Shown: piece by piece, positions 13,827 to 26,239 of the stretch
Layout: each line of letters begins with the position of its first letter
Numbering within the stretch: position 1 is the stretch's first letter
Origin: Epiperipatus broadwayi
Taxonomy: Eukaryota; Onychophora; Udeonychophora; Euonychophora; Peripatidae
Assembly: GCA_028023455.1 (NCBI GenBank)
Contig: JAQFVV010006342.1
Location: 829,001 to 893,000, forward strand
Direction: 5' to 3'
DNA: 64,000 bases
Program-made: the position numbers and the translations under genes
The notes under the pieces: model-generated
Seen by the model: only the letters and a program-made list of their open reading frames with translations
What the model was told of the DNA's origin: nothing
Database searches by the model: none

Positions 13827-14796
13827 CACCTGGGTCTTGTTTTATGTGGTAGATAGGTTCCACAGAAAACCCGCATTAAAAAAAATCGCACAAAAATAGA
13901 ACTTAACTTACCTTGAAAAATGGGGGATAAGGTCTGCATTTTTCAGAATTCGCATAAAAGTAAAGCAACAAGAAAAAATTATTTTAAAATTCACATTAAA
14001 AAACAAGCAAATAAAGTATGACTAATAAGAAATTTCAAATATTTGAAAAAAATTAATACAAGACAAACTTTTTTTATTTTAACTACAGTAATTAATTTCA
14101 CATTTTTCATACATATTTTAATCATTACTGCTAGTATTTGTTTGTAAAATGGTAAGAAATCAGATTCGGTGATGTGATGTATTGTGGCTTCTCCTTAAAC
14201 GAAGTCAAGAATCTCTCAGCAATTATGCCCAGAAAAACCTGTTAGCCACTTTATTTTTATTCGTGATGTGCTGTATAACTAGCGCCACTTTTAGTTTTGT
14301 GCTGTGTTAATGGTTTTCTGTCTCTATATTAAAAAAATGAGATTATAATCAAAACAAAAAAATTATACATTATCATTAGAAAGATTATTTTCAGTTTATA
14401 AAATCTTCATTTTTTATTTTAAAAATCTAAAAGATTATTTATTTCTGTTATATATAACAAAATACAGTTTATAAGTTTAAATTTTTTGAATATTTATTGC
14501 AATATTTTTATATGTAATTATAAATCTATTATTATTATTTACTCATTAGTAGAAATAGGTTATTTACATAGAAACTAAAATTATAAATACAGCTTCAGGC
14601 CATATTTACATTACCCGCTAACATAACGTTATATTTTTGAAAAAAAAAAGTATTTTAAGTCAAAATAAGTTATTAATAATTTAAATTTCTTGATATCTAA
14701 TAAATATAGTGAAATATGAAAGATATTAAGAAGAAACATGAATTGCATAACTTCAAAATTGCATTAAAATAATCCACATAAAATGAGACCCAGGTG
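13827..14796. mobile_element. TA-flanked terminal-inverted-repeat DNA transposon (non-autonomous)
   Basis: The ends are cacctgggtcttgttttatgtgg and its near-exact inverse ccacataaaatgagacccaggtg, flanked by TA on each side (13825-13826 and 14797-14798). The sub-terminal part has ttccacagaaaacccgcatt. No transposase frame remains in ~970 bp. The TA duplication points to the Tc1/mariner/pogo group (family knowledge; inference). The uninterrupted site survives in the paralogous segments near 26.76 and 32.88 kb, which supports the boundaries. Confidence 0.85.
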
Positions 14797-14840
14797 TATT
14801 GGTTAAATTTCTAAATGATATAAACAATATATATTGTAGC

Positions 14841-17049
14841 CAGGTGCTACACAGCTGAATTAAAATTAATTAGATAAATTGGTAGCATGTTCCTCAGGTT
14901 TATTTTAGAGTTATTTAATTAATGGGGAAAACAATATTTAATTTTCCCATGCATATTTTTTATAATAATAATGAGCTGAAATTAGTTAAATATTTTATTT
15001 TCCTTCCCCTCTGATAGTAGGAACATTCTAGACAATTTTTTAAATAATTGTCAAATCATTTTTTTAAAATTATAATATGCATATTTTAATATGTATTGTA
15101 AATTGTAAATGTTGGTAGAGAGGAAAGAGAAGTATAAAATTCATATAAATAATTTCTTTTGTTCTCTCTTTTCAATAATTTTATTTAATTACCAGTTGCT
15201 TTTTTTAAAAAAAAAAAAAGTACCAAGAGAAAAAAAAGAAAACTTTTTCTTTTTAGTAAATTGCTTGATTTTAATTTTAACATTTAAGAGAGAGAAAGTT
15301 TTATGTTTAAAAGTATTTTTAAAAGAAAAAAAACAAAATAAGATTTTAATGCTTTTGGTAAATTTTATTTTTAATTTGAGTTATTGTTTTTCTTTTCTTT
15401 TTATCTATCTTCATTACACAAAATCAAATCAGTATAATTAATCGATTATCTTGTTTTTTCTTTTTTGCAAAAAGAAATGTAATTAGAGAGGCAAAAATTT
15501 TGTTAATTTAAGTTCTTGACTTGTTTTTCAATGTCTGTGATTAAAGAGAAAAATAGCTGAACAATTGTATTTATAAAAATTTACCTAATTGGTTGTTATA
15601 AAAATTTTCAGGTTAAAGACAGATTTTGATTGGCTTGTAGTCAGCAATGTTCTAAAAAAATAATGGGGATGTGAATAAGTGAGAAGACCCAAATGTCTGA
15701 AACTAAAGATTCCTAATTCAGCTGTTGAAGAGAGAGCAGTCAAGCCTTAATCTAACTGATAAACAAGTTTTTACCAAGTTGTTATATAGTACCCTAGGAA
15801 TCTTAACCAAGCTATTAAACAGAATATCATACTTTGAGTTTATATCATAAAAATGGTTTGTATAATGAAAACCATATTTTAAATTCAGCTAAAGCTAGAC
15901 ACAATCTGCCTTCATGTAACCTGCCTTCACTGGAATAAAATGTATAGAAGTCATTCTCTAAAGTAATCTGAAACCTTGTCTTCAACCAAAAATATGAGCC
16001 TCTATATGTGTTAGTGTCACTTGGAAATTTTAATGGGAAAAAATGGATAAAACTTGCTATTTTTAACCTGGAAATATTGCACACCAGGGAAATGACAAAT
16101 TAATCATGTTCATATGTGGAAGCCTTCAAGAAGAAAACTCAACTGGAAAAACTGGAAATTCTAATTGGGAAGGACTCCACAGAAAAAAAAATAAAACTAT
16201 GGTTAAAAGTAACTTTGTGAGCACACTGTATTATTATTAATAGTAAAAAAAGGATTTTTTTTATACCCAAAAGTAATATTTTTTGTAAGACTTAATAATT
16301 TAAAATATTTTCACTAAAATTAATGTTTTCAAATTGTGAAACATGTTTTGTTTTTAAACTTAAATTATTTTTTGTTAAACATTTTTCTCTCTTAAAAACT
16401 TATCAAAAGATTAACTAAATCAAAGATTGTTATCTTTGATTTTGAAAATGTTCTTATATTTTTTGATGAAATGAATGTTTAAAATTTCATACTATCATGC
16501 TATTTTTTGTTTATTGTTAATCAATTAATTATTAAATAATTGTTTTAAAAATATATTTTTAGTCTTTGTTTCTTTATTTCTTCCATTTCCTGTTTCATAA
16601 ATTGCAGTGTGTGTCACTTTATTTCATGACAGCTTAGTATTCTAGGATTTTTTTAATGATCCCAATAAAACTATTTATTTATAGTAGGTAAAGCTAGGAA
16701 TTATTTAAAGTGATTTATAATAAGCTGCTTTATTTATTTATTTATCTCTTACAGTAATAGTAGTTTATAGAATTCATGCTTCTTGAACAAGATTTGTGTA
16801 TACCAGTTATATGGATTAGGAGTTTGTGTTTAGTGTTATGGACATCCAGTTGATGATGATTTCATTACTTCTCTAATCCTAGATGGCACAAGAGGATACT
16901 TTAAAGTTCATGCACTATTTTTGATTTTATTTATTATTTCTTTAGAAATTTAGATTATAGTTGGCCGGTACATTAATTGGTACTAAGTGGCCATAGCATT
17001 GATGATGGTCAGGATGATTTTAGTATCTCAGCATTTTTGACTTATTTTT
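14841..17049. other. No recognised gene; slightly GC-richer patch at 15.65-16.2 kb
   Basis: Mostly AT-rich. The 110-codon frame at 15109-15441 is Lys/Phe/Leu-rich low-complexity translation of A and T runs. The 79-codon minus frame at 15845-16084 lies in a patch with more normal composition but resembles no family I know. Confidence 0.4.
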
Positions 17050-17143
17050 GTATTTTGATGGAGTAGCACCTAGCCTGGTCTATAGTGGACCACTTTGTAT
17101 TTTGATGGAGTAGCACCTAGCCTGGTCTATAGTGGACCACTTT
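17050..17143 (+). repeat. Exact 47-bp tandem duplication
   Basis: The unit starting gtattttgatggagtagcac and ending tagtggaccacttt occurs twice back to back (17050-17096, 17097-17143) without mismatch, implying a very recent duplication. Confidence 0.95.
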
Positions 17144-17710
17144 CAAATACAGTCAAGATTGACTGTTGATTTATTTTGTATTGTTGATCATTCATGATGA
17201 TGAATGATTATTACTTTTGTGCAATTCTGGTGAACTTATAGTTAGTTCTGTGCTGATCTCATGCTCATTCATTTTATATTTAATTTTATATTTATTTATT
17301 TGGAGATGATGGAGGTTTCCCATTTCCTAATAATTCATTCCTAATGTGGTGTATTGTTACAAATGTCTACTCAACTGTGGGACTTCATAACCTTAGATCC
17401 TCTCTTATTAATCCCTATTTTCAATAGATGCAATTGCCATCCAGTTTGTGGGACCACTATTTTTTGTACTGCTACAATATGTATATCTAGTAAAAAAACT
17501 GATACTATCACTAAATAAATAAATAAACAAATGGCTTTATTGTTTTTGAGAATTAATATAAGTTCAAATGATGAAATTGGTCTATGATTCATGACTGTGG
17601 AGCACCAGAATTTGCCATTCATTATTGAAATATAAAAACATAAAGTAATATTAATGCTATTTCATATATGTTTTCAATATGTTTTCCATGTATAAAGCAA
17701 TAGTAGTATT

Positions 17711-18194
17711 AGTATTTGTATATTGGACTATTTTCATAATGCAATATTAGGTATTGAATGTCTTGAGAAATATTTAACTTTATTTAAATATTCCAATTAC
17801 ATTCAGCTGTTAGTAATAGTACACAACTTAGTATATGCACAATGTTTCAAGAGGTATTATTCTTCTCATTTCTAGCATGTGAATTGAACCTGGATCTTTA
17901 GATTCGTGAATACTAATTTTAAGGTAACACTCTAACCAACTGAGACATCCTGCCAAAGACTCACTAGGTTAGAGCATTATCTTAAAATTCAATATTCAAG
18001 AGTCTAAGCATCCAGAGTCAATTCCCAAGTTCCTACTATTACTGGTCAGGCTAACAACACCTGAAGAAGAAAGAATAATATCTCTTGAAACACTAACAGT
18101 TGAATGTGATTGGAATATTTAAATAAAATTAAATTTTTCTAAAGACATTCAATACCTAATATTAGATTATGGAAATAGTCCAATATATAAATGC
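17711..18194. mobile_element. SINE-2 head-to-head inverted pair, copy 1
   Basis: The left arm (minus orientation, 17711-17957) and right arm (plus, 17958-18194) meet at their tRNA-like heads. Outer ends read tatattggactatttt and ...ggaaatagtccaatata. Each arm carries the decayed tRNA head, a cacctgaagaagaa.agaataatat-type middle and a tttaaataaa.ttaaattttt tail. The right head has lost its A-box start. Confidence 0.85.
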
Positions 18195-18299
18195 AACTAA
18201 GATACCATTGTCATAAAACTTCAGAAAACAGTAGTAGTATTAGTTTTAATTTCTTAAATGTATAACTCTTAAGTTTCATTATTGGACTTTTTAAATAGG

Positions 18300-19330
18300 T
18301 AGTGATAATATGTTCTTTACTAGATGGTTATAGAGTGGGACTTTTATTACTGACATTGATTGACTTTGTGTTTATGTATTAGAAAGATAATGATTGCTTT
18401 CTTGATTTACTAGTTTTGTGTGGTGAATTTGTTGGTACCCATAAAAATATTATAAGTTTTCAGCATTTGTACTATAACAAATCCACTTGTCATAGTACTC
18501 TGCCTACCACAAAGCTGTTATTTACACTCCAAGCTTTCCATACTCAAATATGCTTTGGTATTTGCAGTTTGGATGAATAATTATCCATATCTCACAAAAA
18601 AGCTAAGACAATTAAAAGTTTGGGGAGGAGTTCCTGACGGAGATATTTTAAGTGCTGGCTCTGGCTAAGCATTTATCATAAAGCTTGTAGAGGAATTGGC
18701 AATCCTCATTGTTTATAACTTACAAGCTTAAGAGAATAGAGTCATGTGATATATGACTCTTATTTTGACTAATTAAAAGTTTCATTTCTTTTCTTTCTTT
18801 TTTTTTAAATCGTATATTATTACAATAGTTTTGTTTTTACAAACATACAAAACAAACAAATAATCACTAAGTTTAACGTGGGACCGAAATAATTTTCATT
18901 AATTAATATACAGGGGGGTTGAACTCAGACTTTCACACGATCCTCAACTATCCATGTTATCTCATACTGCTGCTACACTTGATCAGCAGTGCAGTAGCCT
19001 GTACTGTAGAAAAAATTTCATTAATTAAATAATTTTTTTTTTGTAATTTCTTTTTCATTTAAAAATAGATACAATAAGTAATGATTACACTAATATTTTT
19101 TAATTAAATCTCTAAAATTAAAGTTTAACAGTATATATTAACAACATCTGTTTTCCTTTATGCAAAATGACATTCTTTTTAACAAACAATTTATTTAGTC
19201 ATTGAATTTGTTAGAATTAAAACTTAATAATTAATTCACTTGCTAAGAAATAACTTTTTTTCAAATTCTAAGTAATTTATTTAAAAATATGAATAAAATT
19301 ACAATTTTTATTTTCCAGTTATTCCAGCCA
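18300..19330 (+). repeat. Segment R1, copy 1 of 3
   Basis: Matches 29.34-30.06 kb over more than 700 bp and 33.0-33.18 kb over its start. Landmarks are cataaaaatattat.a.ttttcagcattt, gt.tttg.tttt.acaa.catacaaaacaaa, and ctaaaattaaa.tttaacaa.atata. A SINE-1 sits inside it at 18911-18990 and is absent from the 29.3-kb copy. Confidence 0.75.
18911..18990 (-). mobile_element. SINE-1, truncated
   Basis: The reverse complement contains gttgaggatcgtgtgaaagtctgagttcaac, the SINE-1 B-box region, and ends near the gatcaagtg head. It is inserted into segment R1; the paralogous position near 29.76 kb has no insertion. Confidence 0.75.
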
Positions 19331-19367
19331 TGGGTATAATAACTTGTATATACCTCATCGGTATGAT

Positions 19368-20242
19368 GGTACTAGAGCTGCGACATGAAGAATTATAATA
19401 GTTTAATCATTAAATTAATTAGGTTATTAAATCAAAAACATTTTTAAATCTACATTAAAAAAAAAAAACAATTTAACACAAAAAAAAAATACGAAAAGCA
19501 TTAATGTGAAGAATTGCTAAAATGCGTGTTTAAATCAAATTGAGTGTGTGTTTGCACGTGCATATTCTGCATAATCTATTTTAATACATTGTACAGGCTT
19601 ACACCTGCATTTATATATGTAATATATGCGAAATTCGAACTCAGACTTTCACACGACCTACAACTCTCCGTGCCATCTTATATTGCTGACTCACCTGATC
19701 ACACACATGTTGAAAAGATAAATAATCACCAATATACGTATTTCGTGTTAAACCAGCACTCATCATTTGGTTCAGATTACCATCTCCACACATATATACA
19801 ATTAGTACTCAGCTTTATATTAAGATAACCAATCTTCATACTTTAATGAGTGCTGGTTTAGCATGAAATACATACATTGGTGATTATTTATCTTTTCAAC
19901 ATGTGTGTAATCAGGTGAGTCAGCAATATAAGATGGCACGGAGAGTTGTAGGTCGTGTGAAAGTCTGAGTTCGAATCCCGCATATATTACATATATAAAT
20001 GCAGGTGTAAGCCTGTACAATGTATTAAAATAGATTATGCAGAATATGTACGTGCAAACACACATTCAATTTGATTTAAACACGCATTTTAGCAATTCTT
20101 CACATTAATGCTTTTCGTATTTTTTTTTTTGTGTTAAATTGTTTTTTTTTTTTAATGTAGATTTAAAAATGTTTTTGATTTAATAACCTAATTAATTTAA
20201 TGATTAAACGATTATAATTCTTCATGTCGCAGCTCTAATACC
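19368..20242. mobile_element. SINE-1 palindrome with ~396-bp arms
   Basis: The left arm (19368-19763) and right arm (19846-20242) are near-perfect inverse copies around an 82-bp spacer. Each arm holds a SINE-1 (B-box-like gagttcgaatcccg at 19967-19980 on the right) plus about 190 bp of shared flank that is not SINE sequence (caattcttcacattaatgc, poly-T/A tracts, aataacctaattaatttaatg, catgtcgcagctct). The arms translate into two nearly identical meaningless frames on opposite strands (19544-19828 plus, 19820-20065 minus), which is a check on arm identity and not evidence of a gene. Confidence 0.95.
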
Positions 20243-21589
20243 ACAGTACCAACTCATCTTTTGTCATGACAATTTATTTATATATATATATATAATTTAA
20301 ATATATATGTTTACATAGTTTGTAGTGGCAGAAGACAAACTGCCTCACATTCTCGTTTTTTGTAAAAAGTGAACAATGAAGAGTATTCCTTTAAATTCCT
20401 TTTTTATATTCCAAATTATGATATTGACTTGTAAAAATATTTATAATTAACAATTAATACTTTCCAACTATTCCCGACTTTGAAGGAATCATTTTTTATC
20501 GAGTTAATACTCTCCTTTTTTAAAAGATATACTAGCATAACAAAGTCATACAGGATAAAAACTGTTCATTGAAAATCTGAGGGGTAAATCACTCTACTAA
20601 CAATCAATTAAGATACATTATGAAGCATGAACAAATCAGAAAGTTACCTCAGTTTCAGTATTATCAAAATAAATTTAACACAATCTTTGAAACTTCTTCT
20701 AGCCTGATTTTTTTTTTTTGGTGATTGCCAGAAACTTTGAGTCTGACTCTAGTCTATCCACAAAAGTTAAGAATTTATTTAATAATTTTAGCCTGGCATC
20801 CTAAAGCAATTTGAGATATAGAGATTGGAGCAGAATTATCTATACATAAACTTGCAAGTGGAAGAGGGACTGTACCTGGCATAATAGTGCCTATATAAAA
20901 TTATATGCCAGCATCATATGCTAAAAATAAGAGCAAAACTCTTTATCCATCACTAGTAATTGAAAATATAATCAAACAAACTCCGGAATTGTGCCTTTTA
21001 TCCTTATTTTAAATATGAAATCTCTATTCCTATAATTTCTTTTGTCAGTTCTTATGATGTGATCCTGTTTCAAGCAATTTGATTATAGTTTGTTGATTGA
21101 GAAAATTATGTTTTGTACTAGGTTCTCATACTATCCAAATATAGAAAATATTAAATTCATATATATAATAAAATATATTTTTTAGTCTATGAAAGCATAA
21201 ATAATTCAGGAAAGTGGTATATGTCAGGTTTCTTTAAAAAACTTTCAAATACATTCTGCAAAATTTCTTACAATTGTCAGTTCTGTTTTATTATTCCAAA
21301 GAATCACTGTTTTTCTTTCTTACTAGTTTAGGATAAATAGTAATTGCCATTTCAATAGTTCCATTTGGATAGAGTCTAAACTGACTTCTCTCTACATATG
21401 TTCTTTTCCTATTGTTTCTTATCCCTGAAAATTATTGAATTTTCATTACAGACATATTATGAATCAATCCTTTTTGTAGTTAATTAATTTTATAGTGTTT
21501 CTCTTCACTTTTTATACTGCATCATATTTTCAGTCATTATGTATGAATTTTGGATTTGTGTTTTTGTATGATGAAGGGATTTTGGTACT
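20243..21589. other. No recognisable feature
   Basis: AT-rich with one TA microsatellite near 20.28 kb. No similarity recognised. Confidence 0.5.
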
Positions 21590-21599
21590 TTTTTTGTAC

Positions 21600-22100
21600 T
21601 CTGATTTTTTTTTTTTTTTGCTTTGATATTGTCTTTATTCATTGTTGGATGCCCTTTATTCTTTTTTGAACTTTTGTTCTTATTTTTTGTTTGACTTACT
21701 CTATTGTTTTCTAAGTTTCTATATCTATTGTATTGAGTCTTTCTTCACTTATTCTTTGTTTAGGTTCTTTGTTTTCCTATAAACTTTTTTATTTATTTTC
21801 TTATTAATTACTATTATATTTTTTATCTTATCCTCTAAACCTAATATTATTTTCTTATGATTTACTATCTGTCCTTTGTGCTCTTGCATTTTTTGTAGTC
21901 TTTTACATTCTCTTCTACATATTTCTCAATCTGGTATTTTGCCTATTCAATTTCATAGTGGTGTTGATATTGTAGCTTGTTTATATTTTCTCTTATGTCT
22001 TTCTGATATGTAGAAAACTAATTAAAGTTTTTCTCTAACTTTCTTCTTATCTATGCGTTATATTTTTTTCAAGCTTTTCTTATTAGTCTTACAAATGTTT
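21600..22100 (-). pseudogene. Degenerate Lys/Glu/Gln-rich coiled-coil remnant (ORF1- or gag-like)
   Basis: The minus strand keeps stretches of charged, heptad-like sequence such as KDIRENINKLQYQ, YQIEKYVEENVKDYKK and, after a frame change, IILGLEDKIKNIIVINKKI. Several stops and frame changes interrupt it. Coiled coils of this kind are typical of LINE ORF1 or retrotransposon gag proteins. No RNA-binding knuckle or RT was seen, so the assignment is tentative. It could also be plain purine-rich low complexity. Confidence 0.3.
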
Positions 22101-22145
22101 ATGAAAAATTAGTGTTTTCCTGAAGGTTTGCAATGATGGTGTTTT

Positions 22146-22740
22146 ATTTGTATTTTTATGTTGGACTATTTCCATCATCTAATATGAATATTGAATGTCT
22201 TAAGATAAATTTAACTTTATTTAAATATTCCAAATACATCCAACTGTTAGTAATAGCACATCATGCACAACATTTTGAATGGTAATATTCTCCCCTCTTC
22301 TTCAGGTGTTGCTGGCCTGACCAGTAACAGTACTAGAATGGGATTTGAACCTAGACCCTTAGATTCTTGAGTATTGAATTTTAAGTTAACCCTCTAACCA
22401 AATGAGCCGTCCTGCCAATAGATAAGTATATGAGATTTCTACTAACTATTGCCTTTGGCAGGATGGCTCAGTTGATTAGAGTGTTACCTTAAAATTCAAT
22501 ACTCAAGAATCTATGGGTCCAGGTTCAAGTCTCATGCTAGTATAGTCACTGGTCAGGCCAGCAACACCTGAAAAAGAGGGGAGAATAATACTTCTTAAAT
22601 GATGTGCATATACTAACCTGTTTGATGTGCTATTACTAACAGTTGAATATATTTGGAATATTTAAATAAAGTTAAATTTTTCTTAAGACATTCAATACTC
22701 ATATTAGATGATGGAAATAGTCCAATATAAAAATACAAAT
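22146..22740. mobile_element. SINE-2 head-to-head inverted pair, copy 2 (best preserved)
   Basis: Outer ends atttgtatttttatgttggac and its inverse at 22740. The plus-strand right arm has a clear A box (tggctcagttgatta, 22464-22478) and B box (aggttcaagtctc, 22521-22533), then ggtcaggccagcaacacctga, a middle region and the tttaaataaagttaaatttttc tail. The left arm is the inverse of all of this. About 35 bp separates the two heads. The box spacing suits RNA polymerase III start sites, one on each strand. Confidence 0.9.
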
Positions 22741-23309
22741 TACGAAAAATTGCTTTTATTTTTTTTCCTTTTCATCTATCCTACTTGTTTGTTTTTTGTT
22801 TACTTTTTCATTGTTTTTGCTTATACAATTCCTTTGATTTTTTCATTTAACTTTCTGATCTTGTTTCATTTGCTTCATAAAGGCTGGAAATTGCTCAATA
22901 ATACTGATGTTACTATTTCTCTTTTTTTGATAATCATTATCAAATATAATATTATTCTTAGATATCATGCTAAAGATTTCTTTAATAATTCTTTAGAGAA
23001 ATAGATAAATTTGTTAACTTTTGTTATTAATTAATACTAATATGTAAATTAATCATTTGCTACTTCTTTAAATTTGTTCTTAAATGCCTTCACTCACTTA
23101 TGTTATTAGTCATCTCCATGTCTAAATTATATCTTTATATCAACCAATTATACAAGTCCATCTATAATTATATTAAGTTAATCTTTCATATCTTTTGATT
23201 ATTAGGATTCTCATTGTCTCTCAGTATATAGATATACATTTAACCTCTATCTCTTAGGCATATCAACACATTTGGCTCTTAAATTAGATATCTTTTTATA
23301 TAATGGAAT
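22741..23309. other. AT-rich DNA possibly homologous to the LINE at 30.6-31.3 kb
   Basis: The stretch around 23.06-23.14 kb (cttctttaaatttgttcttaaatgccttcac...tctccatgtctaaattatatc) loosely resembles 31.17-31.25 kb. Too decayed to annotate as a LINE. The frame at 22708-23004 is low-complexity. Confidence 0.3.
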
Positions 23310-23880
23310 ATACATCAACAAAAGATTAAATATTCATGCTCCATGTTGGACAGTCAATTCATGTATTGGAATATTAAGTGAAAAGTAATTTTCTCATACC
23401 ATATATTTATTACAAAATCCAGGTAATCATTAAATAAACAATTTATTTAAATGTGCAGCTTGGAAAGAGACTTCTAGCAATGCCGATAGGCATTATCACA
23501 AAATATAATTTTTAATTTTGTGTGCCATTCATATAAGTTGAAATATATATATAGAATTCATACACATGCATCTATATTTTCTTTATATTGTTCTGTGCTT
23601 AGTTCATGAAAAATAATAGACTAATATAAATGTGAGCAAAAAATAGTTAAATAGTAAATTAAATTTATTATGCAATTAAATATAAAATAATTAAATGATA
23701 GATGATTAAATTGATTGGTTATAAAAATACAAAAATATATTAAATAAAGAAGAAAGTAATGGCAATCTAGTTGATTATGAAAACAAAGACTAGATACAAA
23801 AACTAAATATTAGTTTATTGGAGATAGGGAAAACAATAATAAAATTGTAACTTTGTCAAAGACAATGTTCATTTAGTTTA
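23310..23880 (+). repeat. Segment R2, copy 2 of 3
   Basis: Shares with 31.5-32.2 kb: aatattcatgctccatgtt, aataaacaatt, agcaat.gccgataggcattatc, tatatatatagaatycayacacatgcatct, attgattggttataaaaat, and a final ttgtcaaagacaatgttcatttag-type end. Confidence 0.75.
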
Positions 23881-25402
23881 TGCAGACACAGATTTCAAAA
23901 AAGACAACTATTCATTTTAATAACTGGTCTTTGCAATTTATATTACGATTTTTTAAAATTAAATTAAATACACTTCTAACCCACTTAGCAAAGGCAATTG
24001 ATCCCCCAAAACCCATTAAGGAAGAACAAATAGTTTTAATGTTTTCCTATGGGAAAAATTTGGGCTGGTTTCTCCAGCTAAAAATTACATTATAAAATGT
24101 TAATAAACATATTCTAGTACATATAGTAATTTAAAAACTCTCTTAATGTATATTATATGCTTGTGTACACTGTGATATGTGTATTATGCAAGTATGCACT
24201 TACATATGTGTGTACCTATGATAATACAACTTAAATCTGTGTAAAAAAACACTTATCTTAAAGTTGTTCTTTCCGATGATCCATTCAGCAATCATAATTA
24301 TATAATTTTCTAAATCATGAAATGCTTATTCTAAGGTCCATTGTTGTCTTTTAAATCCATTGATGATACTGTTTTTTTTTAGGAATGCGCCATCTGATGG
24401 CTGAGGTACTAAAGAAAAAATTAAAATGAAAAACTGATGTGCTTCTTGGATTGTTTTTTTATAAGTGATATTGTGATTTCATGATTTTGGAAAGTTTCGA
24501 TATACCTACAATGGTATATGCAATTTGTTCTATTTTGTCTTTGGTTTTTAAAAATAGTGACAATAAACATGGATAAACTCATAGAAGAACAGATACCATG
24601 ATTTCCTTCTCTTTCTAGTCAACTTAAGATATCCATTTCTATTTCCAAGCTCAGAGATTTTCTTGGTTTTTTCATAGTCATACTAGTTATAGCCATGATT
24701 TTAATGGAAATTAATGTAAACAGAATTGCTAAAAAAACTGTCCAAAAGTACAGTAAAATGGATGAGAAAATGAAAGTAAACTAGCAGTTAACAATTTTTT
24801 GTGCCCTTCTACGCAACTGTTTTTCATCGCTCTGAAAAAATTCACACTGAAGTTTAATTTTTTAAAAACTTTGTACTACTATATTATATTACTTACATGA
24901 ATTTATTTAGAGTTTTTTAAAAAAAGTTTAATAATAACTTATTTAGTTGATCATAAAGACTTGTTGTTCATCATTAGTGTAAAAGTAGCAAAATCAGCAT
25001 ACTATACATTGTCAAAATTACTTTAAAAAAATATTCTAATGTATTAAAAAGGAAAAAAAAGTATCTAATGCAGTCTATGTTTGCATATTGTAATCAATAT
25101 TTAAGGCTTTTTTACAAAATATACTATGTAAATCCAAATAAAGATCATTTATATGATATACAAATATGTATGCTAGCTGTGACATTTTTTTCTTGCCACA
25201 AGATGTGTTTTATTATGTGCGCTAGACATCTACTTTGAAATGACTTAAAATTTGTTTGATTAGTGCAATTTGAACTATTTAAATAAATATTAAAGGTATA
25301 AATCTGTTTCAGTTTATTTGTATGCAATTTTGCATACATTTATATAACAATTTTATGCTGAATAATTTTTTTTTTCACATTCTACACTTTTTTTTCCTCA
25401 TA
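23881..25402. other. No recognised gene
   Basis: AT-rich. A 23-nt stretch at 24383-24405 sits between a T10-AG and a GTACTAAAG, like a microexon, but nothing else supports splicing. Frames at 23880-24095 and 25145-25339 (minus) resemble nothing known. Confidence 0.4.
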
Positions 25403-25475
25403 TGTCATAGCATCAGCCGGGAAGCGAACCCGCTAACCTGGGACAACTGCTTATAAAGCAGCCGTTGCTGACCTA
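25403..25475 (-). mobile_element. SINE-3, copy 2
   Basis: Same layout as the copy at 5.0 kb: minus-strand head ending at ggttagcgggttcgcttcc and tail gatgctatgaca. The A-box start is truncated (joins ...taatagg). It lies inside the second segment copy. Confidence 0.75.
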
Positions 25476-26039
25476 TTACAAGATATTTTAAAATTAACCA
25501 AATAGATTGTGTTATTTTTAATTTAGATTTAGTAATTTTTTATTATACTAGGTTCATTATTATGAAATCATTTTTTTTCAAAAGAAACAATTACAATAAC
25601 TAACTTAGAATACGATGATGGTTATTTTTGCTGCAAGCAATGTAATGTTGGTAAAAATTTCAATGAAAGTCAGTAAATAGAGTATAGTTTTTTAAATAAT
25701 ATATTCATTTTAAAATTTAATATGGTATTAAGGCATTTGGTTGTTGTATGTCATTAAAATATGATTTTGGTTATTTATTATACTGAATGAAACACTATTG
25801 GGAGGAGATGGGCCTTTGTAACAATGAAAATCTTTACTTTAGATATATTATTAATGACATTAAATGAAAATTAAATAAAATATTGTATTGTACATTCATT
25901 AATCACATTTTAACTTTATAATCAAAATATTGTATGCAGCACTAATATTGTGTACTGTATTGGGTATTATATATAAACTCTGTATTGTACAGTTTCAGTA
26001 CTAAAGTCGCCATTTTGTTTTTGGATGATAGTGTTAAAA

Positions 26040-26075
26040 ACTATCCAATGACATCATACTATCCAATGACATCAT
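26040..26075 (+). repeat. Exact 18-bp tandem duplication
   Basis: actatccaatgacatcat occurs twice in a row. Confidence 0.95.
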
Positions 26076-26239
26076 CCTCAATCTTCAAAATGGCCATCAA
26101 AAAAGTTTTTGTAATTTTTTTTTTACAATCATTACAGTGAATAATCAATTGTGAAATAAAATAGGGGATATAAATTGATGATGATTGCTATTGTGAATTT
26201 CTCATCAAGGTTATGCACTATGTGGGATATAAGTGTATT

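Noticed and set aside
15109-15441. 110-codon open frame, one of the longest in the window
   Set aside because: The product is Lys/Phe/Leu-rich and follows A and T homopolymers; no family, no codon bias unlike the background.
19544-20065. Two near-identical ~80-95-codon frames on opposite strands
   Set aside because: They are translations of the two arms of the SINE-1 palindrome and not genes.
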